Shown: positions 8,123-20,105 of the stretch, one piece after another | How positions within the stretch are numbered: position 1 is the first letter of the stretch | Layout: each line of letters starts with the position of its first letter | Source: Janthinobacterium sp. BJB426 | GTDB taxonomy: Bacteria; Pseudomonadota; Gammaproteobacteria; Burkholderiales; Burkholderiaceae_D | NCBI RefSeq assembly: GCF_002735705.1 | Contig: NZ_PDZL01000007.1 | Location: 222,559-286,558, forward strand | DNA: 64,000 nt | Direction: 5' to 3' | The notes under the pieces: generated by a model | What the model saw: only the letters and a program-made list of their open reading frames with translations | Told to the model about the DNA's origin: nothing | The model's database searches: none | Program-made: the position numbers and the translations under genes

Positions 8123-8796
8123 GGCAGGCTATGCTCGATGACCCCGTTGCGCAGCGCCAGATGGACGAGGGCGGCGGGGCCGGGCACGTCGAGCTTTTCC
8201 CGGATGCAGGTCTGGTGGTTGGCCACCGTCTTGCTGCTCAGGTGCAGCAGGCGGGCGCAGTCGGCGGCGCTGCGGCCTTCGGCCAGCAGGCGGAAGATTT
8301 CGAATTCGCGCTGGCTCAGGCTGCTCAACCGGTCCGCTTCCCTGCGGGCCTTGCCTTGCAGCACGCCGGGCGCGCTGTGCGGGTCGAGGTAGCGCCGTCC
8401 CGCGTGGGCGGCGCGCACGGCGTCGACCAGGTGTTCCGGGTCGGCCTGCTTGCTGACGAAGCCGCAGGCGCCGCCGTCAAACGCGCGCGCGATCAGCTGC
8501 GGCGTGTCGTGCATGGTAAACACCAGCACGCGGGCGCTGGCATCACGGACCAGCAGCTTGCGCAGCAATTCCAGGCCGCCGATGCCGGGCATGGACAAAT
8601 CCGTCACGCAGACGTCGGGCGCGTGCTCCTGGTACAAGCCATACGCCGTTTCGCCATTGCCCGCCTCGGCCACGACGGCGATATCGCCCCCCTGTTCCAG
8701 CAGGCGCCGATAGCCCGTGCGCACCACCGGATGGTCGTCCACCAGCATCACGCGGATCGGCAGCATATTGCCACTCATTGCGCTCATGGCGTTCAT
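8119..8796 (-). CDS. LuxR/NarL family two-component response regulator
   Basis: The protein has 225 residues. The receiver domain (about 13-130) starts RVMLVDDHPVVRTGYRRL, with the phosphoacceptor at about Asp66 in VCVTDLSMPG and the conserved lysine in GFVSKQ. The C-terminal LuxR helix-turn-helix contains LSQREFEIFRLLAEGRSA and HLSSKTVANHQTCIREKL. The ATG at 8796 is chosen because it overlaps the kinase stop in an ATGA, implying coupled translation; three further in-frame ATGs follow within 31 bases. The partner kinase is directly upstream. Its stop overlaps the stop of the convergent TonB receptor gene. Targets are unknown. Confidence 0.93.
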   Translation of the reverse strand: MNAMSAMSGNMLPIRVMLVDDHPVVRTGYRRLLEQGGDIAVVAEAGNGETAYGLYQEHAPDVCVTDLSMPGIGGLELLRKLLVRDASARVLVFTMHDTPQLIARAFDGGACGFVSKQADPEHLVDAVRAAHAGRRYLDPHSAPGVLQGKARREADRLSSLSQREFEIFRLLAEGRSAADCARLLHLSSKTVANHQTCIREKLDVPGPAALVHLALRNGVIEHSLP

Positions 8797-9701
8797 GCCG
8801 CGCACCGTGCCGCCAGGGCCACTTCGATGCGCAAGCCGTTGCCCAGCGCGCTGATCCAGCGGATATGGCCGCGCAGGCCGGCCACTCTTTCGCGCATGCC
8901 CAGCATGCCGAAGCCATCTGCTGGCGTCTTGTCCTGGCGCAAACCCCGGCCATTGTCTTCGATGGCCAGGTGCAGCAAGCCGTGCGCATCGGCGCGCAAT
9001 TCCACCGTGGCCCGGTCGGCGCCCGCGTGGCGCGCCACGTTCGTCAAGCCTTCCTGCACCAGGCGGTAGATGGCGGTGGCGGTGCTGTCGTCGAGGTCGT
9101 CGGGGATGGCGTGCGGCGCGAAATGGCAGGCGATGCCGTGCTGCTGGGCCCAGCTGTCGCACAGCGCCTGCAGGGCCGGCGCCAGGCCCAGGCTGTCGAG
9201 CACGGGCGGGCGCAGCCGGCGCAACATCGTGCGCACCATCGCGTGCAGCGCTTCCGACGAGCGGGCGATGCTGGCGGCGCACGCCTGCACGTTCGCCTGG
9301 TCGCCCTCGCGCGCGCGCAGGATGTAGCTGGCGGCGGCGCGGATGGCCGTGCAGTCCTGTCCCACTTCATCGTGCAGCTCGCGCGCCAGCGCGCAGCGCT
9401 CCTCTTCCTGCGCGCGCAGCAGGCGTTGCGTGAGGGCGCGATTCTGTGCCAGCAGCAGCGCCACCTGGCGGCCGCGCCGCACGGCAAAGCCGGCCAGCGC
9501 CAGCACCAGCAGCAACAGGCTCAGGATCAGTTCATCGAGTTGCCAGTGCTCCTGGCGCCAGAGCGCTTGCGTCAGCCGTTCGGTCAGGTCCAGCCTGGCG
9601 GCCAGCAGGAAAAAAGCCAGCGCCAGCGCGCAGCACAGCAGGACAGTCCGGCGCGGCCGGGAGCGCGCGCTTGCCTGGGCGCCAAGTTGATGGTGTTCCA
9701 T
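8793..9701 (-). CDS. NarL/UhpB-type sensor histidine kinase
   Basis: The protein has 302 residues from the ATG at 9701, which follows a GGGAG ribosome binding site; an ATG 48 bases upstream has a poorer context. Two hydrophobic segments (about residues 19-36 and 57-74) bracket a very short periplasmic loop. A HisKA_3 dimerisation domain follows, with ARELHDEVGQD (His110 as phosphoacceptor) and YRLVQEGLTNVARHAGA. The HATPase_c ATP lid carries EDNGRGL and GFGMLGMRERV. The short loop suggests that it senses something in the membrane or inside the cell. It forms an operon with the overlapping response-regulator gene. Confidence 0.92.
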   Translation of the reverse strand: MEHHQLGAQASARSRPRRTVLLCCALALAFFLLAARLDLTERLTQALWRQEHWQLDELILSLLLLVLALAGFAVRRGRQVALLLAQNRALTQRLLRAQEEERCALARELHDEVGQDCTAIRAAASYILRAREGDQANVQACAASIARSSEALHAMVRTMLRRLRPPVLDSLGLAPALQALCDSWAQQHGIACHFAPHAIPDDLDDSTATAIYRLVQEGLTNVARHAGADRATVELRADAHGLLHLAIEDNGRGLRQDKTPADGFGMLGMRERVAGLRGHIRWISALGNGLRIEVALAARCAA

Positions 9702-10138
9702 GATGCTGCTCCCTGAGCACGGTAGATGTCCTTGTTGTGCAAGCTTCATGCCATCGGCGCAAGGGCGGCAGGGGGTGGATCAGGCGGGGCAGAGGGGGGA
9801 GGCAAGTGTTCCAGGATGGAACAGGTGTACCGCGATGTGACGGGGACGACGACGCGGCAGGCGCGGTTTTCGAGCTTATCCGAAGTCGGACCGGCCCGCT
9901 GGAGTACGCGTCTGCAGTGTGAGGAATTGTTGTTCAAATGTAACGTTGAGATTCCTCAAGCTTTCATAGATAAAACAAAACAAAGTTTCGTGGAGTTAGA
10001 TAAAAAATAAATAAATGATATTAAAAATATGATATTTGTTTTATGCGATTTGCTATATTTGTTGACACTTTTGTGAAAAAGCTGAAAGCGGGCGTCAGAC
10101 CTGCCGACCTATCTATCCACAACAATCAAGGGAATAGA
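9702..10138. other. 437-bp intergenic region between kinase and PEP-CTERM gene
   Basis: No credible gene is seen. The first half is G/C-rich and holds a perfect inverted repeat, TGTTCCA-gga-TGGAACA, at 9807-9823. From about 9940 to 10080 the sequence becomes strongly A/T-rich, with a TTGACA at 10062-10067 and TATATT at 10054-10059. This stretch probably contains the promoter of the PEP-CTERM/subtilase unit, although no -35/-10 pair has ideal spacing. Confidence 0.5.
9807..9823. promoter_or_regulatory. 7-bp perfect inverted repeat, possible operator
   Basis: TGTTCCA and TGGAACA flank a 3-base centre, about 105 bp upstream of the kinase start and 315 bp upstream of the PEP-CTERM gene. Its symmetry suggests a dimeric protein site, but no regulator can be assigned. 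Confidence 0.35.
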
Positions 10139-10954
10139 ATGAATCGTTTATCACATGCGCGGGTATCGCCCGCCACCGCCAATCCGCCCGCTACCCGCGG
10201 TCGCACCACCGTCCTTGCCGCGCTGGCCACCTTGTCCGTGCTGGCTACTGCGCCGGCCATGGCCGGTGTCCTGACCTTCGACAACTTGCGCCCCGACGTG
10301 TATGAAAGCGGCCAGACGCTCAATACGTCGAGCTACAATCTGCTGTTCCTGGCCGATCCGACCACGGCGGCCGGCGGCGGCGTCAGCGGCGTGGGCGCCA
10401 TCCTCGATGGCCGTGTGGGTTCGTCGTGCGATATCGCCGCCTGCCCGCAGGGCGCCACCGGCAATTACCTGGCTATTCTCAATGATGGCGGCGTGAATTT
10501 CGCGCGTGCCGATCACCAGGAATTCACCCTGGCCGGTTTCGATTATTCCTTCATCGCGCCCGTTTCCGGCTTGCCGAACCAGAATTGGGGCCAGTTGCAG
10601 CTGAGCGGCACCCTCAGCGACGGCCAGGTGATCAGCACCTCGCTGGCGTTTCCCGGCCAGGGCAGCGATGGCAATTACTCTTTCCAGAGCGCTTCCCTGC
10701 TGGGCGGCTTCAGCAATTACGCGTTTACGGGCCTGACCTTCAATGCGTGCATTTTCAATGACACGGGCGCGTGCAGCAATTCCATCGATTTCCCCGCCTT
10801 TAACCAGGGCCAGTTTGCGCTCGACAATATCAATGTCAGCGCCGTGCCGGAACCGTCGACCTACATGCTGATGCTGGTCGGCCTGGGCGCCATCGGCATG
10901 CTGTCGCGCCGCCGCAGCGGCAAGTTCGCCGCAGCCACCGTGCAAGGAGCGTGA
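10139..10954 (+). CDS. PEP-CTERM sorting domain-containing exported protein
   Basis: The protein has 271 residues. The ATG at 10139 follows AAGGGAAT. It has a long signal-peptide region with hydrophobic TTVLAALATLSVLATAPAMA and a mature part of low-complexity beta-rich type with Cys pairs (SCDIAACPQG, FNACIFNDTGACS). The C-terminus has VPEPSTYMLMLVGLGAIGML followed by SRRRSGKF. This VPEP motif, membrane helix and arginine cluster form the PEP-CTERM signal, which exosortase (EpsH/XrtA type) is known to process. Such proteins end up on the surface or in the exopolysaccharide/biofilm matrix. No exosortase gene is in the window. The stop is one base from the start of the subtilase gene, so the two are surely one operon. 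Confidence 0.9.
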   Translation: MNRLSHARVSPATANPPATRGRTTVLAALATLSVLATAPAMAGVLTFDNLRPDVYESGQTLNTSSYNLLFLADPTTAAGGGVSGVGAILDGRVGSSCDIAACPQGATGNYLAILNDGGVNFARADHQEFTLAGFDYSFIAPVSGLPNQNWGQLQLSGTLSDGQVISTSLAFPGQGSDGNYSFQSASLLGGFSNYAFTGLTFNACIFNDTGACSNSIDFPAFNQGQFALDNINVSAVPEPSTYMLMLVGLGAIGMLSRRRSGKFAAATVQGA

Positions 10955-10955
10955 G

Positions 10956-14120
<3,165 letters not shown>

Positions 14121-14141
14121 GCTGTTCTTTGCGTGAACGCA

Positions 14142-14170
14142 AGGCGTGCCTCCGGGCACGCCTTTTTTTT
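14142..14170 (+). terminator. Strong Rho-independent terminator after the subtilase
   Basis: AGGCGTGCC (14142-14150) pairs with GGCACGCCT (14155-14163) and is followed by a run of T. It closes the PEP-CTERM/subtilase unit and separates it from the AIM24 genes. Confidence 0.9.
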
Positions 14171-14279
14171 TATGCACGCACCCCCGTTCGGGAGGAATAG
14201 CACTTGCATGGCGGTAACGCCAACGGTATCTTGTCGGATAGCCATGGCTTTGTGCCCTGGCATTCTTGGGGAGTCGCGC

Positions 14280-14897
14280 GTGACCAGTTTCCGCACCAAT
14301 ACCGACCGCCTGCTGGAAGTACGCCTGCAGGATGAAAAAGTGCTGGCGATTGCCGGCGCCATGGTCGCCTATACGGGCAGCATCAAATTTGAAAAATCCC
14401 TGCTCGGCGGCGAGGGCCTCTTTGGCGCGCTCAAGCGCAAGGTAACCAACGAAGGCATGCAGGTGATGCAGGCCGCCGGCACGGGCACGGTGTTTTTCGC
14501 GCAGAATGCGGCCGAGATCACCGTCATGGCGCTGGCCGGCGAAAAGCTGACCATCGAAAGCAGCAGCCTGCTGGCCTATGACACGAGCCTGAAGACGGGC
14601 ACCAGCTTTGCCGGCCTGCGCGGCGCCAGCTCGGGCCAGGGCCTGTTTTCCACCACCGTCGAAGGCCATGGCAACCTGGCCGTCATTTCGCGCGGCAACC
14701 TGATCATGCTGGAAGTGACGCCGGCGCACCCGCTGCGCGTGGACCCGGACGCCTTCGTCGGCTTCAAGGGCGATATCCGCCAGGAATTCGTTTTTGATGT
14801 CAACTGGCGCACGATGATCGGCCAGAGCTCGGGCGAATCGTACCAGCACAAATTCACAGGCCAGGGCGTGGTGTTCATCCAGCCCGCCGAACGTTAA
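14280..14897 (+). CDS. AIM24 (TIGR00266) family protein, first of three
   Basis: A GTG start at 14280 is chosen because GGGGAG lies 6 bases upstream and the family N-terminus begins there (residues TSFRTNTDRLLEVRLQDEKV). This gives 205 residues. The protein is a beta-prism-like AIM24 domain rich in glycine: KVLAIAGAMVAYTGSIKFE, NEGMQVMQAAGTGTVFFAQ, SSGQGLFSTTVEGHGNLAV, and a final QHKFTGQGVVFIQPAER. The molecular function of this family is unknown. The yeast name refers to a mitochondrial inheritance phenotype, and bacterial members are often near stress (TerD-like) genes. The next gene starts 17 bases after the stop, and the three genes form one unit. Confidence 0.85.
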   Translation: MTSFRTNTDRLLEVRLQDEKVLAIAGAMVAYTGSIKFEKSLLGGEGLFGALKRKVTNEGMQVMQAAGTGTVFFAQNAAEITVMALAGEKLTIESSSLLAYDTSLKTGTSFAGLRGASSGQGLFSTTVEGHGNLAVISRGNLIMLEVTPAHPLRVDPDAFVGFKGDIRQEFVFDVNWRTMIGQSSGESYQHKFTGQGVVFIQPAER

Positions 14898-14914
14898 GTC
14901 AGCGAGGACCCGCG

Positions 14915-15556
14915 ATGCCTGTCTATCAGCAAATCAATGAAAAGATGCTTGAGGTCAAACTCGGCAATGAAGAAGTATTCGCGCGCAAGGGCGCCATGGT
15001 GTCCTACCAGGGCGACGTGGCGTTCAGCCGCTCCTTCCTGGCTGGCCAGGGCGTGCAAAGCCTGGCCATGCGCGCCGTCACGAATGAAGGCTACGCCATG
15101 ATGTCGGCGCGTGGCAGCGGCAGCGTGTTTTACGCGCAGGGCGGCCTGTTCGTCACCATCGTCCCCGTGCGCGGCGAAACTTTCTATGTGGAAAGCGATT
15201 CCCTGCTGGCCTTCGATGCGCGCCTGACGGCCGGCACCATGTTCCTCGGCAACCAGGGCGGCGTGCAGGGCGTGGTGCGCGGCATGGCTTCGGGCCAGGG
15301 TCTGTTTACCACCACCTTGCAAGGCACGGGCGAAGTGGCGATTTTGTCCGACGGCAATGCCATCGGCTTGCCCGTCACGCCGGACGTGCCCGTGTTTGTC
15401 GACCCGCAAGCGTATATCGGCCACACGGGCCAGCTGAGCTCGACCATCGTCACGGACCTGAACTGGAAAACATTCGTCGGCCAGGCGTCCGGCGAATCCT
15501 ACCAGGTGAAATTTACGGGCCAGGGCACGGTCTACATCCAAGCGAGCGAAAGGTAA
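14915..15556 (+). CDS. AIM24 family protein, second of three
   Basis: The protein has 213 residues; the ATG at 14915 follows GAGGA. It has the same domain plan as the preceding gene: LEVKLGNEEVFARKGAMVSY, NEGYAMMSARGSGSVFYAQG, SGQGLFTTTLQGTGEVAIL, and the ending YQVKFTGQGTVYIQASER. The resemblance across the whole length shows a tandem duplication with divergence. There is no signal peptide, membrane helix or catalytic motif. Function is unknown. The gene ends 3 bases before the third paralogue starts, so co-translation is likely. Confidence 0.87.
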   Translation: MPVYQQINEKMLEVKLGNEEVFARKGAMVSYQGDVAFSRSFLAGQGVQSLAMRAVTNEGYAMMSARGSGSVFYAQGGLFVTIVPVRGETFYVESDSLLAFDARLTAGTMFLGNQGGVQGVVRGMASGQGLFTTTLQGTGEVAILSDGNAIGLPVTPDVPVFVDPQAYIGHTGQLSSTIVTDLNWKTFVGQASGESYQVKFTGQGTVYIQASER

Positions 15557-15559
15557 GCC

Positions 15560-16297
15560 ATGACGATTTACAATCCCGATACCTTGCCGAAGAACGATAA
15601 CCTGAACCGTTTTTCGTATGTCATCGACGTCAAGGAACAGATATTCATTCGCAAGGGCAAGATGATTGCCTTCTATGGCGAGCTGCGCTTCGAAGCCATG
15701 GGCAGCAGCGTGCTCGACCTGATCGTGCGCAACGCCTTCAATGCACCGAAATACATCCACCACTTTGTCGTGGCGCAAGGGCAGGGCCAGTTGATCCTGG
15801 GCGACAACGGCAACGACCTGGCGTGCTACGACCTGGACAACGCCAACATGACCATCCGCGCGAAAAACCTGCTGGGTTTTACGAAGGATGTGATTTGCCA
15901 GGAATCGACCTTGCCCGGTTATCTCACCATGATAGGCACGGGCAAGGTGATCGCCTCGTCGAACGGGCCCGTGCATTTCCTCGAGTTGCCGTGCCGCGTG
16001 GACGAGCAGGCCGTGCTGGGCTGGGCCGATTGTCCCAGCCCTTCATATCACTACGATTACGCCCACGTGCAGGGCTGGGCCTCGGCCGCCGGCGCGCTCA
16101 CGGGTTTTACCCTGTCGGGCGAGGAAAAGCAGATCGACTTCACGGGCGCCGGCACGGTGCTGGTGCAGTCATCCGAGCTGGACGTGACGGGCAGTTCCGC
16201 CCTGATGCAGCTGCTGGCGCAATTGCCGCTGCTGGGCAAGGAAGACCTGGGTACCTTGAGTCTTTCTGTGCAGCAGCAGATGAAGCAGGAACGCTAA
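15560..16297 (+). CDS. AIM24 family protein, third and most divergent of three
   Basis: The protein has 245 residues. It keeps the AIM24 outline (FSYVIDVKEQIFIRKGKMIA, VVAQGQGQLILGDNG, GYLTMIGTGKVIASSNG, QIDFTGAGTVLVQSSELD). It lacks the SGQG segment and adds a C-terminal amphipathic tail (SALMQLLAQLPLLGKEDLG, QQQMKQER). The three-gene unit may encode subunits of one heteromeric assembly; this is inference from spacing. The gene ends 1 base from the convergent crotonase-family gene. Confidence 0.83.
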   Translation: MTIYNPDTLPKNDNLNRFSYVIDVKEQIFIRKGKMIAFYGELRFEAMGSSVLDLIVRNAFNAPKYIHHFVVAQGQGQLILGDNGNDLACYDLDNANMTIRAKNLLGFTKDVICQESTLPGYLTMIGTGKVIASSNGPVHFLELPCRVDEQAVLGWADCPSPSYHYDYAHVQGWASAAGALTGFTLSGEEKQIDFTGAGTVLVQSSELDVTGSSALMQLLAQLPLLGKEDLGTLSLSVQQQMKQER

Positions 16298-16298
16298 G

Positions 16299-17099
16299 CT
16301 ACGTTACGGCCGTCCAGCTTGGCGGCCGTTTTTCCAGGAAGGCGCTCACGCCTTCGTTTGCATCCTCTTCCATCATATTGCGCGCCATCACGTCGCCCGC
16401 ATACGCATATGCCTCGTCCAGCGGCAGCTGGCGCTGCCGGTAGAACATGGCCTTGCCGTAGCGGATGGCCGTCGGGCTTTTCGCCATGATCTGCTGCGCC
16501 AGGCGCGCCACGGCTTCGTCGAGCGCCGTGTCGGCCACCGTTTCGTTGATCAGGCCCCAGTCGGCGGCCGTGTCGGCGTCGATGAAGCGGCCCGTCACCA
16601 GCATGTCGAAGGCCCGCTTGGGCGATACATTGCGCGACAGGGCCACCGATGGCGTGGCGCAGAACAGGCCCACGTTGATGCCGGAAACGGCAAAGCGCGC
16701 GGACGCGCCCGCCACGGCCAGGTCGCAGCTGGCGACCAGCTGGCAGCCGGCCGCCGTGGCGATGCCATGCACGCGGGCAATCACGGGCACGGGCAAGGTT
16801 TGAATGGCTTGCATCACGCGTGAACATTGCGCGAACAGGGTTTGATAATACGCAAGCTGGCGCGTAGCTTGCATCTGGCGCAAATCGTGGCCCGCGCAAA
16901 AGGCCTTGCCTTCGGCCGCCAGCACCACGCAGCGCACGTGCGGCTGCCCGGCGATGAGGTCGAGTTCAGCCTGCAGCGCCGCCAGCATGGCTTCGGACAG
17001 GGCATTGAATTGCAGCGGACGGTTCAGGCGCAGGGTGACCAGGCCACCCTCGTCCTCGCGCAGCACCAGCGGCGCTTGCGTGTCATGTGTTGCGGTCAT
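16299..17099 (-). CDS. Crotonase-fold protein (ECHDC3-like) lacking both catalytic glutamates
   Basis: The 266-residue enoyl-CoA hydratase/isomerase family protein has the CoA-site segments LNRPLQFNALSEAMLAAL, AFCAGHDLRQM and VHGIATAAGCQLVASCDLAV. In canonical hydratases the two active-site glutamates lie in GGGCELAM and GQPEI. Here the aligned positions read AAGCQLVA and FAVSGINVG, so both acids are replaced. That is the pattern of ECHDC3-like proteins, which may not hydrate enoyl-CoA. It may be an isomerase, thioesterase-like or binding protein. It stands alone between the AIM24 unit and the GIN-domain gene. The window's other crotonase, at 62996, keeps both acids. Confidence 0.85.
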   Translation of the reverse strand: MTATHDTQAPLVLREDEGGLVTLRLNRPLQFNALSEAMLAALQAELDLIAGQPHVRCVVLAAEGKAFCAGHDLRQMQATRQLAYYQTLFAQCSRVMQAIQTLPVPVIARVHGIATAAGCQLVASCDLAVAGASARFAVSGINVGLFCATPSVALSRNVSPKRAFDMLVTGRFIDADTAADWGLINETVADTALDEAVARLAQQIMAKSPTAIRYGKAMFYRQRQLPLDEAYAYAGDVMARNMMEEDANEGVSAFLEKRPPSWTAVT

Positions 17100-17141
17100 G
17101 CGGTCTCCAGTGGCCTGATGGCCTTTTTTTATGGAAAAATC

Positions 17142-17771
17142 TTATTTGGCGGCATTCACGCTGCCGATGCCGGCGATCGATTTGTGCACGATCTTCGGCT
17201 TGCCGTAATACGTCAGTTCACCCATGCCGCGCACGACGGCGTTCAGTTCGCCCGAGGAATACACCTTGACGGAACCGATGCCTTCGAAATTGACGTCGAC
17301 GTTTTTCGCCAGCAAGGCTTTCGTATCGACTTCGCCCACGCCTTGCGCCTTCAGGCGCAGCCAGTCGACCTGACCATCGGCGGCAAGGCGGCCCGCGCCC
17401 TTGTAGCTGATGTCGACTCTTGGACCATTGAGCTTGGTCAATATCTTCTCGCCCGCGCCTTCCGCGATCAGCTTGCGCAAGGTGGGCATGGTGATGATGA
17501 TGCGCGGGTCGCCATCCGTTTTCTTGAGGTCCTTGTCCTTCATGGAAATTTTCAGCTCGCCATCGACCACTTCCGTGATCACGCCGCTGAGGAATTTCTG
17601 GTCGCCGCGCAGCAGCAGGGTCTGCTCTTTGCCCGATTCGACTTCGATGCTGATGGGGCCGCGGATGTCGATGGCGTTGAAGGCGGCTACCGTGCGGGTT
17701 TGCTCGTCGGCATGCGCGAGGGTGGAGAGGCAGGCGAGGGACAGGACTGACAACAGGAACAGAGGGCGCAT
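17142..17771 (-). CDS. Exported GIN-domain (DUF2807) protein
   Basis: The protein has 209 residues. The ATG at 17771 is preceded by AAGGAA. A signal peptide (MRPLFLLSVLSLACLSTLAHA) leads into a repetitive right-handed beta-helix domain: FNAIDIRGPISIEVESG, LRKLIAEGAGEKILTKLNG, LRLKAQGVGEVDTKALLA, VNFEGIGSVKVYSSGEL. Alternating short G-x-G turns are characteristic of the putative auto-transporter adhesin head GIN family. Function is not established. It is probably periplasmic or surface-located. It stands alone, divergent from a flavin reductase gene across 175 bases. Confidence 0.82.
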   Translation of the reverse strand: MRPLFLLSVLSLACLSTLAHADEQTRTVAAFNAIDIRGPISIEVESGKEQTLLLRGDQKFLSGVITEVVDGELKISMKDKDLKKTDGDPRIIITMPTLRKLIAEGAGEKILTKLNGPRVDISYKGAGRLAADGQVDWLRLKAQGVGEVDTKALLAKNVDVNFEGIGSVKVYSSGELNAVVRGMGELTYYGKPKIVHKSIAGIGSVNAAK

Positions 17772-17946
17772 GACGGTTTCCTTGAGTAGTTGATCAGTGT
17801 ATTCTATTGTGCAACATCTCCATTGGGGAGAAATTTGCGATGAACGGCACAAATCGCGGCGCGGATGACACGCCGCCGCCGGCCAGCCGCGCGCCCGGCA
17901 AGGCGCCGTTGGGCTATGCTGTGGCGTACCGCGTCCTGGAGACTGC

Positions 17947-18504
17947 ATGAAAAATTATCACAAAGAAGATTATCCCGTCGCCGATATCCGTCGCTTCCTT
18001 GAACCGGGGCCGGTGGTGCTGGTCAGTTCAACGTGGCAGGGCGAAAGCGACGTCATGACCATGGCCTGGCACATGCTGATGGAATTTACGCCATCCTTGC
18101 TGGGTTGCTTCATTTCCGACGCGAACCACAGCTATGAAATGATCAAGCGCAGCATGGAGTGCGTGATCAACCTGCCCACGGCCGACATGGTCGACCAGGT
18201 GGTCGCCATCGGCAATTGCAGCGGCGAAGACACGGACAAGTTTGCGGCCTTCGGCCTGACGCCCCAGCCGGCCGAGCTGGTGGGTGCGCCCCTGATCGCC
18301 GAGTGCTACGCCAACTTCGAATGCAAGCTGGCCCAGGTGGCGGGCAACCCGAAGGGCGGCTTCTTCATCTTCGAGTGCGTGAAAGCCCACGTGGCTACTT
18401 CGCCCAAGCTGCCGGAAACGTTACATTACCGCGGCAACGGCGAGTTCATGGTGTCGGGCCGGACCATCAGCCGCAAGAGTCTGATGAAGCCTGAAATGTC
18501 GTAG
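17947..18504 (+). CDS. Flavin reductase-like FMN-binding protein
   Basis: The 185-residue protein belongs to the FMN-binding split-barrel flavin reductase family. It shows PGPVVLVSSTWQGESDVMTM, FISDANHSYEMIKRSMECVI and a C-terminal VSGRTISRKSLMKPEMS. Members reduce FMN/FAD with NAD(P)H for partner monooxygenases, or act directly as small oxidoreductases. No partner oxygenase is adjacent, so its role is open. The ATG at 17947 follows CTGGAGACTGC. A repeated palindromic element follows the stop. Confidence 0.85.
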   Translation: MKNYHKEDYPVADIRRFLEPGPVVLVSSTWQGESDVMTMAWHMLMEFTPSLLGCFISDANHSYEMIKRSMECVINLPTADMVDQVVAIGNCSGEDTDKFAAFGLTPQPAELVGAPLIAECYANFECKLAQVAGNPKGGFFIFECVKAHVATSPKLPETLHYRGNGEFMVSGRTISRKSLMKPEMS

Positions 18505-18515
18505 GTGAACACTGC

Positions 18516-18544
18516 TGGGGTCAGACCCGCCGGGTCTGACCCCA
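18516..18544. repeat. 13-bp perfect inverted repeat TGGGGTCAGACCC
   Basis: TGGGGTCAGACCC (18516-18528) and its exact complement GGGTCTGACCCCA (18532-18544) flank a GCC loop, giving a 29-base perfect hairpin between the convergent flavin reductase and gdhA genes. It could act as a bidirectional terminator, but no T-run follows. It has the look of a dispersed REP-like unit. Confidence 0.75.
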
Positions 18545-18555
18545 AATGAGTCGTC

Positions 18556-19899
<1,344 letters not shown>

Positions 19900-20039
19900 C
19901 AGAATTCCATGGAGGTAATCGGTTATTTGGGCAACTATCATCGCAGATTTCGCACAAAAATGGTGCGGAAATTTGGTTTTGAGGGGTTTCTGCTACATTG
20001 TGGGGAGTTTTGAGGACTCTGTGGCCGATGCGAGTGGTA

Positions 20040-20075
20040 AACGACAACGCCAGCCCGAAGGCTGGCGTTGTCGTT
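20040..20075 (-). terminator. 16-bp perfect hairpin, terminator of the DUF819 gene
   Basis: AACGACAACGCCAGCC (20040-20055) and GGCTGGCGTTGTCGTT (20060-20075) form a perfect stem. On the minus strand the loop is TTCG closed by C-G, a very stable tetraloop. It lies 30 bases after the DUF819 stop and separates that gene from gdhA. The T-tract is weak (GTCGTTTACC). Confidence 0.75.
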
Positions 20076-20105
20076 GCGGATCGCCTGGTCAAGCCAGGAC
20101 AGGCG

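Noticed and set aside
9726..10010. A 94-codon frame in the gap before the PEP-CTERM gene
   Set aside because: It has no ribosome binding site, odd composition and no recognisable domain; the gap is better explained as regulatory.
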